The position numbers and the translations under genes were made by a program. From contig JBCNVI010000008.1 of the NCBI GenBank assembly GCA_039630235.1, positions 1 through 64,000 of the forward strand: DNA of 64,000 nucleotides, written 5' to 3'. This document shows, one piece after another, positions 52,429-61,014 of this stretch. How positions within the stretch are numbered: the stretch's first letter is position 1; every line of letters starts with the position of its first letter. Origin of the DNA: Candidatus Hydrothermales bacterium (GTDB lineage: Bacteria; Hydrothermota; Hydrothermia; Hydrothermales; JAJRUZ01). The notes below the pieces were generated by a model, which was not told the origin of the DNA, searched no databases, and saw only the letters and a program-made list of their open reading frames with translations.

Positions 52429-53936
52429 TTTTTTTAAAACCTCTTTTTCTTTTAGCTCTACCTTTGGCTTTAATTCCCGTAATAATTCATCTTATTTTTC
52501 CTCACAAAAAACTAAAACTTTTTTATCCATGGACTGAAATTTTTGAAAGGGAAAAAGAGATAAAAAAGAGAAAAAGATTAAAAGACACTCTTATCCTTGT
52601 TACAAGGGTGCTTGCTATTTTTTTTATAATTCTATCATTTTCAGAACCAACTATAAAATCAAAGTATGGACACTTTAACCATCTTATTTATTTTGAACAT
52701 CCCTTTTGGACAAGAAAATTAAAAAATTTTAATGTTAAAAAAATTCCCTTTTCTAAATTTGACTCACTTACTAGTGACAATAGTTTAAAAAGTCTATTTA
52801 TTCTAGGTCCTATACCTGACACTTTTAAAGAAAAAATTCTAGATATTGATAAAAAGATTTACGTGATAGGATCTCAAGAGATAAAAAATTTAAAAATTAC
52901 AGACATAAAAAAAATCTCAGAAGAAATTATTATTACGGTTCAATCAGATTTCGATACAAAGAGTATACCAATTGAAATTTTCCATGAAAAAAACTTAATA
53001 CTAAGAGAAGAAAAAAACATAGTTAGGGGAAAAAATACGTTTAGATATAAAATAAGCGACAAATTAAATCCCTTACTTATAAGATTAGATATAAAAGATG
53101 GTTATCCTGATGATAACGAAAGATTTTTCTATAACGAAAAGGAAAAGGGAGTTAATTTTGAAATCTATGGAAAAAACAAATTTATAACGGCTCTATCTGA
53201 AGTAATAAAAAAAGGAGAAGATAAAATCTATTTAGTAACAGACTTAAAAAATTTTAAAAATATTGAAAAATTGACAGAAAGAAAAAGATATTTTATTTTA
53301 TTTCCCGATACCCTAACTGAAGAATTAAAGCTTTTGTTAACAAAGAAGGGATTTAAAATTAATGGTTATCTTAATAACGCTTATTCAAATGATGGAAAAT
53401 TAAATTTCAGAAAAATTCTTTTAATTTCTGGTGAAAAAAACTTTAAAACTGATAATTTTAATTATAATATTTTTTCCATATGCGAGAATATTGCTCTTGC
53501 AAGTTTTTATCCATCCGAAGAAAATACAAATTTTATCTATTTCCCAGATTTCGTAAGGCTATTTATAGAAGTTATTCAATTTTTTCTTTCAAATAAAATT
53601 GTAATTCATGAGAGCACTGTAATTGAATTAAATTTAAAAGAAAAATTTTTCTCACTTTATAACTATAAGGGAGAAAAAATTTACGACCTTAAGACAGAAA
53701 AAAATTTTATTTTAAAACCTCTCACAAGAGGAATTTACTTTTTAAAAAATGAAAAAGAAATTATTATAGAAGTAAATCCAAAAATTTTACCCAACATACT
53801 AAAACTTGAAAATATAAAGCCTAATCTTATTTTTATAAAAAATGAAAGTGAGCTTTATTCGATAAATTTAAGGAAAACTTTACTTCTTCTTTCCTTTATT
53901 ATGATAACTTTTGAAATTATACTTTGTCTTCTTTAG
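52425..53936 (+). CDS. BatA-like membrane protein (aerotolerance N-terminal domain, 503 aa)
   Basis: The N-terminal ~80 residues are the aerotolerance-regulator domain: PLFLLALPLALIPVIIHLI (first helix), HKKLKLFYPWTEIF, and a second helix LVTRVLAIFFIILSFSEP. A long beta-rich periplasmic or cytoplasmic segment without a clear vWA MIDAS motif follows, then a C-terminal membrane helix. Overlaps the DUF58 gene. It ends only 3 nt before the convergent aminotransferase stop. Confidence 0.75.
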   Translation: MIFLKPLFLLALPLALIPVIIHLIFPHKKLKLFYPWTEIFEREKEIKKRKRLKDTLILVTRVLAIFFIILSFSEPTIKSKYGHFNHLIYFEHPFWTRKLKNFNVKKIPFSKFDSLTSDNSLKSLFILGPIPDTFKEKILDIDKKIYVIGSQEIKNLKITDIKKISEEIIITVQSDFDTKSIPIEIFHEKNLILREEKNIVRGKNTFRYKISDKLNPLLIRLDIKDGYPDDNERFFYNEKEKGVNFEIYGKNKFITALSEVIKKGEDKIYLVTDLKNFKNIEKLTERKRYFILFPDTLTEELKLLLTKKGFKINGYLNNAYSNDGKLNFRKILLISGEKNFKTDNFNYNIFSICENIALASFYPSEENTNFIYFPDFVRLFIEVIQFFLSNKIVIHESTVIELNLKEKFFSLYNYKGEKIYDLKTEKNFILKPLTRGIYFLKNEKEIIIEVNPKILPNILKLENIKPNLIFIKNESELYSINLRKTLLLLSFIMITFEIILCLL

Positions 53937-53939
53937 ATT

Positions 53940-55268
53940 TTACTTTTCCTCCAACACCCTTTTTATCACCTTCTTTAGTATTTCAAGTCCTATAAACATC
54001 TCTTCTTCTTTTATTATTAAGGGAGGACAAATTCTAATTACATTCTCACCTGCAGGTAAAATTAATAAACCCTCTTTAAAACATTCTTGGATTATTTTAT
54101 CCCTTTTTTCCTTATCCTTGTTTAAACTTTTTTTATCAGACACAATCTCAATTCCTATCATCAATCCTTTTCCTCTTACATCACCTACAATTTCAAATTC
54201 GTCCTTCCACTTCATAATTTCATTTAAAGCCTTTTCTCCTAAGGTTTTCACGTGATCCAAGAGACCATTTTCAAGTTTTTTTATTACTTTCAAAGCTACC
54301 TCACAGGATACTGGATTTCCCCCAAAAGTAGAGGCGTGAGTACCAGGAGGCCAGTTCATAATGCCACTTTTTGCAATAGTGGCTCCAAGAGGAAAACCTG
54401 CAGCAATCCCTTTAGCAAGAGTTATAATGTCCGGAATAACATCGTAGTGCTCTATTGCAAAAAATTTGCCTGTTCTTCCCATTCCACTCTGTACCTCGTC
54501 AACAATCAATAGGATATCGTACTTATCAAGTAATCTCTTTAATTCTATAAAATAACCAGGGGGAGCTGGAATATATCCACCTTCACCTTGAATTGGCTCA
54601 ATAATAAAGGCCGCTACTTCTTCAGGATCTACCAGTCTTGAAAATATATTTTCTTCAATAAATTTTATACAGGCAAAGTTACAGTTAGGATAATTAAGAT
54701 TTACAGGACATCTAAAGCAGTAAGGATAGGGGGCATGCATAGTGCCGTAAAAAAGTGTAAAAAATCTTTTTCTATGAATGGTTTTACTAGCTGTAGCCGA
54801 AAGTGCGCCCATTGTTCTTCCGTGAAAACCTCCATAAAAAGCTACAATATAGGGCCTGTTTGTATGGTACCTTGCGAGTTTAATTGCTGCCTCTACCGAT
54901 TCTGCCCCTGAATTGGAGAAAAATATCTTTCTATTTTTTGCCCCCGGAGCTATCTCAGCAAGTTTCTCAGCAAGTTTTATTTCTGAAGGATAATAAAAAT
55001 CTGTGCCAGAATAGTGGATAAGTTTTTTTATTTGATTAACCGCACATTCTATAACCTCAGGATGTGAATGTCCAAGCGTCAAAACAGCAACTCCTGCATT
55101 AAAATCTAAAAATTTGTTACCGTCAACATCATAGACATAAACTCCCTCGCCTTTTTCTACTACAAGAGGATATACTCTTGTATAAGAGGGCGAAATATAC
55201 TTTTTATCTTTACTCAACCACCTTTTAGCTTTTCTTCCCGGTAAAGGACCGTTTATTTTGGGTTCCAT
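53940..55268 (-). CDS. class III PLP-dependent aminotransferase (442 aa)
   Basis: Ornithine/4-aminobutyrate aminotransferase superfamily: NAGVAVLTLGHSHPEV, FFSNSGAESVEAAIKLAR, AFYGGFHGRTMGALS, IIEPIQGEGGY, LIVDEVQSGMGRTGKFF and the PLP Lys286 in TLAKGIAAGFPLG. An insert with C184-x2-C187 and C196-x3-C200 (YCFRCP; NCNFAC) resembles the archaeal group that includes amino-acid racemases as well as GABA-type transaminases, so the exact reaction is open. Ribosome site AGGAGGG. Likely monocistronic or heading the minus operon. Confidence 0.85.
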   Translation of the reverse strand: MEPKINGPLPGRKAKRWLSKDKKYISPSYTRVYPLVVEKGEGVYVYDVDGNKFLDFNAGVAVLTLGHSHPEVIECAVNQIKKLIHYSGTDFYYPSEIKLAEKLAEIAPGAKNRKIFFSNSGAESVEAAIKLARYHTNRPYIVAFYGGFHGRTMGALSATASKTIHRKRFFTLFYGTMHAPYPYCFRCPVNLNYPNCNFACIKFIEENIFSRLVDPEEVAAFIIEPIQGEGGYIPAPPGYFIELKRLLDKYDILLIVDEVQSGMGRTGKFFAIEHYDVIPDIITLAKGIAAGFPLGATIAKSGIMNWPPGTHASTFGGNPVSCEVALKVIKKLENGLLDHVKTLGEKALNEIMKWKDEFEIVGDVRGKGLMIGIEIVSDKKSLNKDKEKRDKIIQECFKEGLLILPAGENVIRICPPLIIKEEEMFIGLEILKKVIKRVLEEK

Positions 55269-55290
55269 TTTTTCCCTCCTGTTTTAAATT

Positions 55291-56070
55291 CTATTCGACT
55301 TTAACCCATTCCTCCGAACCATCCTCATAACAAAGCTTGCACTCTCTCTTAAAGACATTTATATCTAAAACTTTACCTTTGCCTTTATTTGTAACCACAA
55401 CATTACCCACTTCCGGTAATCCTTTCGATAATTCCTCATAAACGGCAAGTTCAAAACGCAAACAACACAAAAGTCTTTCACAAATCCCAGTTAAATTTTC
55501 AGGAGCAGTAAATATATACTGTTTTCTCGCCATATCAATGGTTATCGAAGGTATCTCTTTAAGCCAAGTTTCACAACAAATTATCCTTCCACAGAAGCCT
55601 AAGCCCCCTAATTCTCGTGCATAGTCCCTTGTTCCTTTTTGTCTAAATTCAGTTTGTAGATGTAACTTTCTAGCAATTATAGGAGCTACTTTTGACAAAT
55701 CATATCTTTTATCTGCAGTAAAAGTAAATCTTATAAGTCCCTTTTCTTTATCAAGCTCAACATCAACAATTCTTATATCATCAATTCCATGGTTATACAA
55801 AACTTCATAGGCTATATTTTTAAAAAGTTTTATTAACTCTCCCTCATCACAGGGTGTAATTTTTTTTATAGTAAATTTGGATGGTCTATTTGATATCCCC
55901 CTTACTTTAACTATTAAGGGCTTTTCTTCATTTTCCACTTCAATAATAGCAAATTTTAAATTTTTATCTATTTCCTGATCCTCTGGGATTTTAAATCTCG
56001 CAAGTGGTCCCCCTATTATAGATACCTCCAGTGACCTTATACTTTTATCACCCCTAACAAAAAATTTCAT
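55291..56070 (-). CDS. PSP1-domain protein, RicT/YaaT-like (259 aa)
   Basis: The C-terminal PSP1 domain has the diagnostic cysteine-rich core: ARELGGLGFCGRIICCETWL and AENLTGICERLLCCLRFE-type residues (written here as seen: APENLTGICERLLCCLRFE). The middle shows DKRYDLSKVAPIIARKLHLQ. YaaT/RicT forms a complex with RicA and RicF that controls RNase Y in Bacillus, where it carries [4Fe-4S] clusters. RicA and RicF are not seen here. The stop of gcvT overlaps its start by 4 nt. Confidence 0.88.
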   Translation of the reverse strand: MKFFVRGDKSIRSLEVSIIGGPLARFKIPEDQEIDKNLKFAIIEVENEEKPLIVKVRGISNRPSKFTIKKITPCDEGELIKLFKNIAYEVLYNHGIDDIRIVDVELDKEKGLIRFTFTADKRYDLSKVAPIIARKLHLQTEFRQKGTRDYARELGGLGFCGRIICCETWLKEIPSITIDMARKQYIFTAPENLTGICERLLCCLRFELAVYEELSKGLPEVGNVVVTNKGKGKVLDINVFKRECKLCYEDGSEEWVKVE

Positions 56071-57179
56071 TTTCTAAGGGAGGTATTTTTTATAAATGGC
56101 AAAGTCTCTTTTTTATATTCTATCTCTTTTTCCCTTATTTTCAGGGTGAAACTATCAAGTTTTAAATACTCGTATTTTACATAAGCTAAGGCAATACTTT
56201 TATCTAATAAATACGAATAACCACCTGAAGTAACATAACCAATTTTCTCATTCTTATAAAATACTTCTACCCCTGTTCTCGGAATAGCCCTTTTCTCATC
56301 TGACGCAAGACCTATAAGCTTTTTTTCTATTTTCCCTCCCAGTTGTTCTGATAACACTTCTTTCCCCAGAATTTTTTCCTTGTCGATTTTAACAAATTTT
56401 TCTAACCCAGCTTCAACAGGAGTTACCTCTTCCGTTAGTTCGTTGCCGTAAAGGGGGTATCCCATTTCAAGCCTTAAAATGTCTCTTGCACCAAGTCCAG
56501 CCAGCTTCAGGTTAAACTTTGATCCTCTTCTAAATAGATCATTCATGAAATCTAGGGCAATTTTTTTATCACCATATATTTCAAAACCATCTTCACCTGT
56601 ATAACCAGTTCTTGAAACAATTAGTCTATTCCCCATATAGTCTAATTCAATAAAAGTATAATATTTAACACCAGAAAAGGACCTATCAAAAAACTCTTCC
56701 ATAAATGGCTGGGATCTTGGACCTTGGATCGCCACCTGGAAAATTTCATCAGATTTATCTTCTATATAGACATCCTTAAAGCTTTTACTCATTTCTATCA
56801 TATACCCAAGATCTTTGAATCTATTAACAGCATTCACAACACAAAGATACTTATCCTCCAATTTGTAAATTAAAAGATCATCGACACAAGTCCCCTTTTC
56901 TGTCAGTAAAATAGAGTACTGCACTTTTCCATATGTAAGTTTTGATGGATCGTTAGAACTAATAAAAGATAAAAAGGAAAGAGCATCACTCCCTCCTACA
57001 TAAATTTCTCCCATATGAGAAACATCAAAGATTGATACACTCCTTCTTGTATGAAGTGACTCCTTTATAATACCCTCATACTGAAGTGGCATTTCATACC
57101 CCGCGAAGTTAATCATCTTTGCATTATGTTCTATATGAAATTGATATAAGGGTGTCCTCTTTATTTTTTTCTCCTCCAT
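56067..57179 (-). CDS. gcvT: aminomethyltransferase, glycine cleavage T protein (370 aa)
   Basis: GcvT takes the methylamine-derived methylene group from lipoyl-GcvH to tetrahydrofolate. Motifs: TPLYQFHIEHNAKMINFAGYEMPLQYEG, FDVSHMGEI, VDDLLIYKLEDKYLCVVNA, SRTGYTGEDGFEIY and GLGARDILRLEMGYPLYGNEL. Normal length. No gcvH or gcvP is in the window. It overlaps the lipoprotein gene (19 nt) upstream and the PSP1 gene (4 nt) downstream. Confidence 0.93.
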   Translation of the reverse strand: MEEKKIKRTPLYQFHIEHNAKMINFAGYEMPLQYEGIIKESLHTRRSVSIFDVSHMGEIYVGGSDALSFLSFISSNDPSKLTYGKVQYSILLTEKGTCVDDLLIYKLEDKYLCVVNAVNRFKDLGYMIEMSKSFKDVYIEDKSDEIFQVAIQGPRSQPFMEEFFDRSFSGVKYYTFIELDYMGNRLIVSRTGYTGEDGFEIYGDKKIALDFMNDLFRRGSKFNLKLAGLGARDILRLEMGYPLYGNELTEEVTPVEAGLEKFVKIDKEKILGKEVLSEQLGGKIEKKLIGLASDEKRAIPRTGVEVFYKNEKIGYVTSGGYSYLLDKSIALAYVKYEYLKLDSFTLKIREKEIEYKKETLPFIKNTSLRK

Positions 57180-57763
57180 ATTTTATTTCCCTTTTTTATT
57201 ATTAAAGGAAGATTCTTAGGCTCAAGAACCATTATTAAAGAATCCTCCTTTTTTTCAAACAAACCTTTAAAATTTTTTATCTCTATATTTTCTATCTTGA
57301 CCTTCATCCCATCTTCTAAAGCACTTGTTTTTAATCTTCTTTCATAATAAAAAAACAATGTATCATTTCCAAGAACATAAAAATCTTTAAAAATAAAACT
57401 TTTAAATTCTCCTTTTATTGGAAATATGTCTAAAAAAAATACTATAAATTCATCAATCTGCAAATCCTCTAAACCATATTCAACTTTTCTTAACTCATAT
57501 AAAATATTCTTATCCTTTCTTAGTAACTTAATCTCATCAAGAAAAATAAATTTCTTAAATTCACCTTCTGAAGTTATTGTATCCTTAACTAGGTAAACAA
57601 ATCCACTTTCTCCACTCTCACTTATATACTCAGCATTGGCATAAAAATTATAATATTCAGAATAAAAGTCTTTTAAAATTTCCTTTTTACAAGAAAAAAA
57701 ACTTAACAAAAAAACAAAAAATACTCTAAACTTTAAACTTACCCAGAAGTTCTCTAATTCCAT
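57161..57763 (-). CDS. putative lipoprotein of unknown function (about 200 aa)
   Basis: The frame is open to 57880, inside the chemoreceptor gene. I chose the ATG at 57763, which gives MELENFWVSLKFR before the signal VFFVFLLSFFSCKK with a lipobox-like end (FFSC). The mature protein is beta-rich (FVYLVKDTITSEGEFKKFIF; FFYYERRLKTSALEDGMKV) and ends with PLIIKKGNKIWRRKK. It vaguely recalls LolB/DUF4292-type lipoproteins, without a firm match. It overlaps the chemoreceptor gene by 38 nt and gcvT by 19 nt. Confidence 0.6.
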   Translation of the reverse strand: MELENFWVSLKFRVFFVFLLSFFSCKKEILKDFYSEYYNFYANAEYISESGESGFVYLVKDTITSEGEFKKFIFLDEIKLLRKDKNILYELRKVEYGLEDLQIDEFIVFFLDIFPIKGEFKSFIFKDFYVLGNDTLFFYYERRLKTSALEDGMKVKIENIEIKNFKGLFEKKEDSLIMVLEPKNLPLIIKKGNKIWRRKK

Positions 57764-59402
57764 CACCGAGTTTTCCAAGTTCAGAAACAGTTGCCGTAAT
57801 TTCTTCCATTGCAGCAAGCTGCTCCTCCATACTAGCTGCAATCTGTTGTGAAGAAACTGAGACAGTTTCAGCCATTTCACCTACTTTATCCATAAATTTT
57901 GCCAATTTTTCTATTTCCTCTCTCCCCTTTTGTGAAAGTTTTGCAACTTTACTTGTACGATCCATTGTTTCTTCAGTTTGATCAGCAATTTTTTTCATTT
58001 GAGATACAGCCTCCAAAATAATTTCCTTTGAACTTAAAAGCGAATCGTTAACCCTTTTCATTGCAACTAATGTTTCCTGCATACCCTGATTTATATTCTC
58101 AACAATTTCTTGAATCTTTATTGAGGAACTTCTTGAATCTTCTGAAAGTTTTCTTATCTCTTGTGCCACTATTGCAAAACCCTTTCCATATTCCCCTGCT
58201 CTTGCTGCTTCTATGTAAGCATTTAGAGATAAAAGGTTGGCTCTTTTCATAAAAACTTGAATGCTTTCTGTTATTTCACTTACACCCCTAAGCATTTGAG
58301 AAAGACCAACAACATTTTCCCTTAAAGATGAAATTTCCCTTTGCATCTCTGATAATTTTTGCATTACCAGTTCAGAAATTTCTCTTCCCTTTATTGCAAG
58401 GTTTAAAGCTTCTCTTTCAAGATTCTCCATCTCTCTTGATTCCTCTGAAGTTGATAAAGAAAGTTCTAATATTTCTTTTACAGACTTTGAGGCATCAATA
58501 ACCCTAGAGGCAGTTTCAGAAGCTAAAAGAGCCATTTTTTGAACTGTTCCGGTTACTTCATTAGACGAAGCAGTTAGCTCCTCTGTAGCACTTGAAATAT
58601 CCTCAGAAAAACTCTTTATCTTCTCTGAAATTTCTACGGTTTTTATTACATTACTTTTTAATTTTTCTAAAAACTCATTGAAAAATTCTGCCATTTCACT
58701 AAACTCATCTCTTCTATTCAATTTAATTTTTCTCGTTAAATCCACCCCCCCTTCAGCTATTTCCTTTAATTTATTCTTAAATACGTTTATGGGATTAATA
58801 AGCAAATTAGAAAATAGAATCGAAATTACTCCTCCAATAACAAAAAATATAACTGAAAAAAACAAAGCTATCGAAAATGCTCTCTTTTGCAAATCTAAAA
58901 TTTCCTTTTTACTATGTATAATTCTTAAGAAACCTATTGGAGCTTCTTTATCATCTGAAATTATTGGGTAAACAATGTCAAAATAATCACTTGTCTCTCC
59001 ATATATATTTTTTTCCTCCTTTCGATGACAAGTTAAACAATCACTATAAGGAATACCTTCTATATGAGTCCTTTTCATCTCAGTTCCAAATTCATAAAAC
59101 TTTTTTAAGGTATCCCCTGAGTAAATCCCAATGTATATAATATTCTCATTTTTAAAAAATTCTCTTATTAAATCTTTTATAAGTAATGAATCCTCAAATA
59201 AAATAGCCTGTTTTACCCTGTCACTTGCAACATTAAAAAGATAATACGTTGATCTTACTATATTGTCCCTTAATGTATTCTTTATATAAAGAATAAAAAA
59301 AAGGGGAAAAGAAGCTATAATGATAAAAGTATAGGGGAAAAAGAAAAAAAAGAGCCTAGCTCTAAACCCGTAAAAGAGACTTTTTAAAACTTTATCTTTC
59401 AT
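57726..59402 (-). CDS. methyl-accepting chemotaxis protein with a CxxCH haem motif (558 aa)
   Basis: Transmembrane helices at ~17-40 and ~175-200 enclose a periplasmic domain that holds DCLTCHRKEE (Cys122, Cys125, His126), a c-type haem attachment motif. A HAMP domain follows (PINVFKNKLKEIAEGGVDLTRKIKL), then the signalling domain with the hairpin tip MKRANLLSLNAYIEAARAGEYGKGFAIVAQEIRKLSEDS. The receptor may sense redox state or a small gas through haem (inference). The end has no pentapeptide CheR tether. cheD/cheB lie 5-9 kb away on the other strand. Overlaps ruvB upstream by 4 nt. Confidence 0.92.
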   Translation of the reverse strand: MKDKVLKSLFYGFRARLFFFFFPYTFIIIASFPLFFILYIKNTLRDNIVRSTYYLFNVASDRVKQAILFEDSLLIKDLIREFFKNENIIYIGIYSGDTLKKFYEFGTEMKRTHIEGIPYSDCLTCHRKEEKNIYGETSDYFDIVYPIISDDKEAPIGFLRIIHSKKEILDLQKRAFSIALFFSVIFFVIGGVISILFSNLLINPINVFKNKLKEIAEGGVDLTRKIKLNRRDEFSEMAEFFNEFLEKLKSNVIKTVEISEKIKSFSEDISSATEELTASSNEVTGTVQKMALLASETASRVIDASKSVKEILELSLSTSEESREMENLEREALNLAIKGREISELVMQKLSEMQREISSLRENVVGLSQMLRGVSEITESIQVFMKRANLLSLNAYIEAARAGEYGKGFAIVAQEIRKLSEDSRSSSIKIQEIVENINQGMQETLVAMKRVNDSLLSSKEIILEAVSQMKKIADQTEETMDRTSKVAKLSQKGREEIEKLAKFMDKVGEMAETVSVSSQQIAASMEEQLAAMEEITATVSELGKLGDGIRELLGKFKV

Positions 59403-60403
59403 TCTTTAAAAATAGATTTTCTCTTCATATCTAAATGTTTTATAGCCTTTAATGTTATCCTTCTTCCCCTAGGTGTTCTCTCAATAAGTCCCTCTCTCAA
59501 AAGATAAGGCTCGTATACCTCTTCAATTGTACCCATATCTTCTCCAATTGCTAAAGAGAGTGTTTTAAGTCCAACAGGTCCACCGTTAAACTTTTCGTAA
59601 ATCATGTAGAGGATTTTTTTGTCCATTTCATTTAATCCAAGATCATCCACCTCTAATTTTTCAAGAGCATACCTTGTAATTTCAAGGTCAATTTTATTTT
59701 TTGACTTATAATCTGCAAAATCTCTAACTCTCTTTAATAGTCTATTTACTATTCTAGGTGTACCCCTACCTCTTTTTGCAATTTCAAAAGCTGCATCATC
59801 CTCAATTTTTATATTCAAAATCCTACTAGACCTTTTCACTATCTCTTTTAACTCATAAATATCATAGTAATCAATTCTTATGTGGATTCCAAACCTTGAT
59901 TGTATTGGTCCTGTCAAAAGTCCAAGTCTTGTGGTCGCTCCAACAAGTGTAAAAGGTGGTATTTTAATTTTTATTGGTTTTGCATGTGGTCCCTTATCTA
60001 CCATTATTTCAATTTCAAAATTCTCCATAGCAGAATAAAGATACTCCTCAACACTTCTTGGTAACCTATGAATTTCATCAATAAACAAAACATCTCCCTT
60101 TTTTAAATTCGTTAAAACAGATACAAGATCAAAGGGTTTCTCAATGATAGGTCCTGAAAGAGTTTTTATGTTGCTTCCCATTTCTTTAGCGATTATATAA
60201 GAAAGTGTTGTTTTACCAAGCCCAGGCGGACCCGTAAATATTACATGATCTAAGGACTCTTTCCTCTTCTTTGCAGCTTGAATAAAAACTCTCAAATTTT
60301 CCTTTATTTTATCTTTACCTATAAATTCATCGAAACTATTTGGCCTTAATAGCTCATTTAAAGAGATATCCTCTTGGGTTAAAAAAGGATTTAAAATTTT
60401 CAT
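59399..60403 (-). CDS. ruvB: Holliday junction branch-migration ATPase RuvB (334 aa)
   Basis: AAA+ motor: LRPNSFDEFIGKDKIKENL, Walker A GPPGLGKT (58-65), Walker B LFIDEIHRLPRSVEEYLYSAMEN, sensor GATTRLGLLTGPIQSRFGI, RGRGTPRIVNRLLKRVRDFA, and the C-terminal winged helix GPVGLKTLSLAIGEDMGTIEEVYEPYLLREGLIERTPRGR (given here by its position near the end). Normal length. No ruvA or ruvC is adjacent. It overlaps the neighbours by 4 nt on both sides. Confidence 0.95.
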   Translation of the reverse strand: MKILNPFLTQEDISLNELLRPNSFDEFIGKDKIKENLRVFIQAAKKRKESLDHVIFTGPPGLGKTTLSYIIAKEMGSNIKTLSGPIIEKPFDLVSVLTNLKKGDVLFIDEIHRLPRSVEEYLYSAMENFEIEIMVDKGPHAKPIKIKIPPFTLVGATTRLGLLTGPIQSRFGIHIRIDYYDIYELKEIVKRSSRILNIKIEDDAAFEIAKRGRGTPRIVNRLLKRVRDFADYKSKNKIDLEITRYALEKLEVDDLGLNEMDKKILYMIYEKFNGGPVGLKTLSLAIGEDMGTIEEVYEPYLLREGLIERTPRGRRITLKAIKHLDMKRKSIFKE

Positions 60404-61014
60404 TCTAACAACTTCGATATTTCACTCAACATTTCTTTAGCTTTTGTCGGTCCTACAATCATTTGAGCTGATTCTTCAATTTTTTTCACAAATCTCTTAA
60501 AAATCCTCTGTGTACAATTTTTTTTATCTATTCTCATCTCTTTCAAAACATTTTCAAAGACCATTTCACCAAAAACTGAAAGATGTCTCACAGTTATTTC
60601 AAAGACTTTATCAAAAGTTGCTTCATCAACTATTTTTTCGGCAACCTCTTCCCTTTTTATAACCTCTTCTATTACAACTTTTTCTCTTTTAAGCTCTTCT
60701 TTTTCCTCTACTTTTACCTCTTTTATTTCTTCCTCCTTAAAAAGCTCCTTAAGTTTCTCATCAAGTTCTTTCTCTACTTTTTCGATATCTACTGAGGCCT
60801 CCCCCAGGATAACTAAAATTTTTTCTCCCCTTTTTCTAATAAATACAAGAAGTTCGCTGTTAAAAAAAACTTTTAGATTATCGATAGGAAGCCCTGAAAA
60901 ATCCCAAGCCTCCTTAAGAGCAACTATAATTCTTTTATATTCCTCCTTTATCTCCCCTTTGAGTAAAGTTAAATTCCCTCTCTCAAGGATTGTTGCAAAT
61001 TTTAAATTTTCCAT
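60400..61014 (-). CDS. hypothetical protein, possible Roadblock-like domain (204 aa)
   Basis: No named family. Residues ~1-90 (RIIVALKEAWDFSGLPIDN; LKVFFNSELLVFIRKRGEKI, then LVILGEASVDIEKVEKELDE) match the alpha-beta pattern of the second half of Roadblock/LC7 folds, where a strand pair ends in 'lLvvl'. A Glu/Lys-rich linker follows (~95-130), then a helical C-terminal region (TFDKVFEITVRHLSVFGEMV; KFVKKIEESAQMIVG). No membrane segment. It starts at the stop codon of the previous gene and overlaps ruvB by 4 nt. Confidence 0.55.
   Translation of the reverse strand: MENLKFATILERGNLTLLKGEIKEEYKRIIVALKEAWDFSGLPIDNLKVFFNSELLVFIRKRGEKILVILGEASVDIEKVEKELDEKLKELFKEEEIKEVKVEEKEELKREKVVIEEVIKREEVAEKIVDEATFDKVFEITVRHLSVFGEMVFENVLKEMRIDKKNCTQRIFKRFVKKIEESAQMIVGPTKAKEMLSEISKLLE

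Noticed and set aside
53930-53945. A possible rho-independent terminator between the convergent stops of the BatA-like and aminotransferase genes.
   Set aside because: Only 3 nt lie between the stops and no GC-rich hairpin followed by T is present. I found no convincing intrinsic terminator in the window; the T- and A-runs are in AT-rich coding or spacer DNA.
57764-57880. N-terminal extension of the lipoprotein frame.
   Set aside because: It lies in the coding end of the chemoreceptor, adds a non-signal basic segment in front of the lipoprotein signal, and a suitable ATG follows at 57763.
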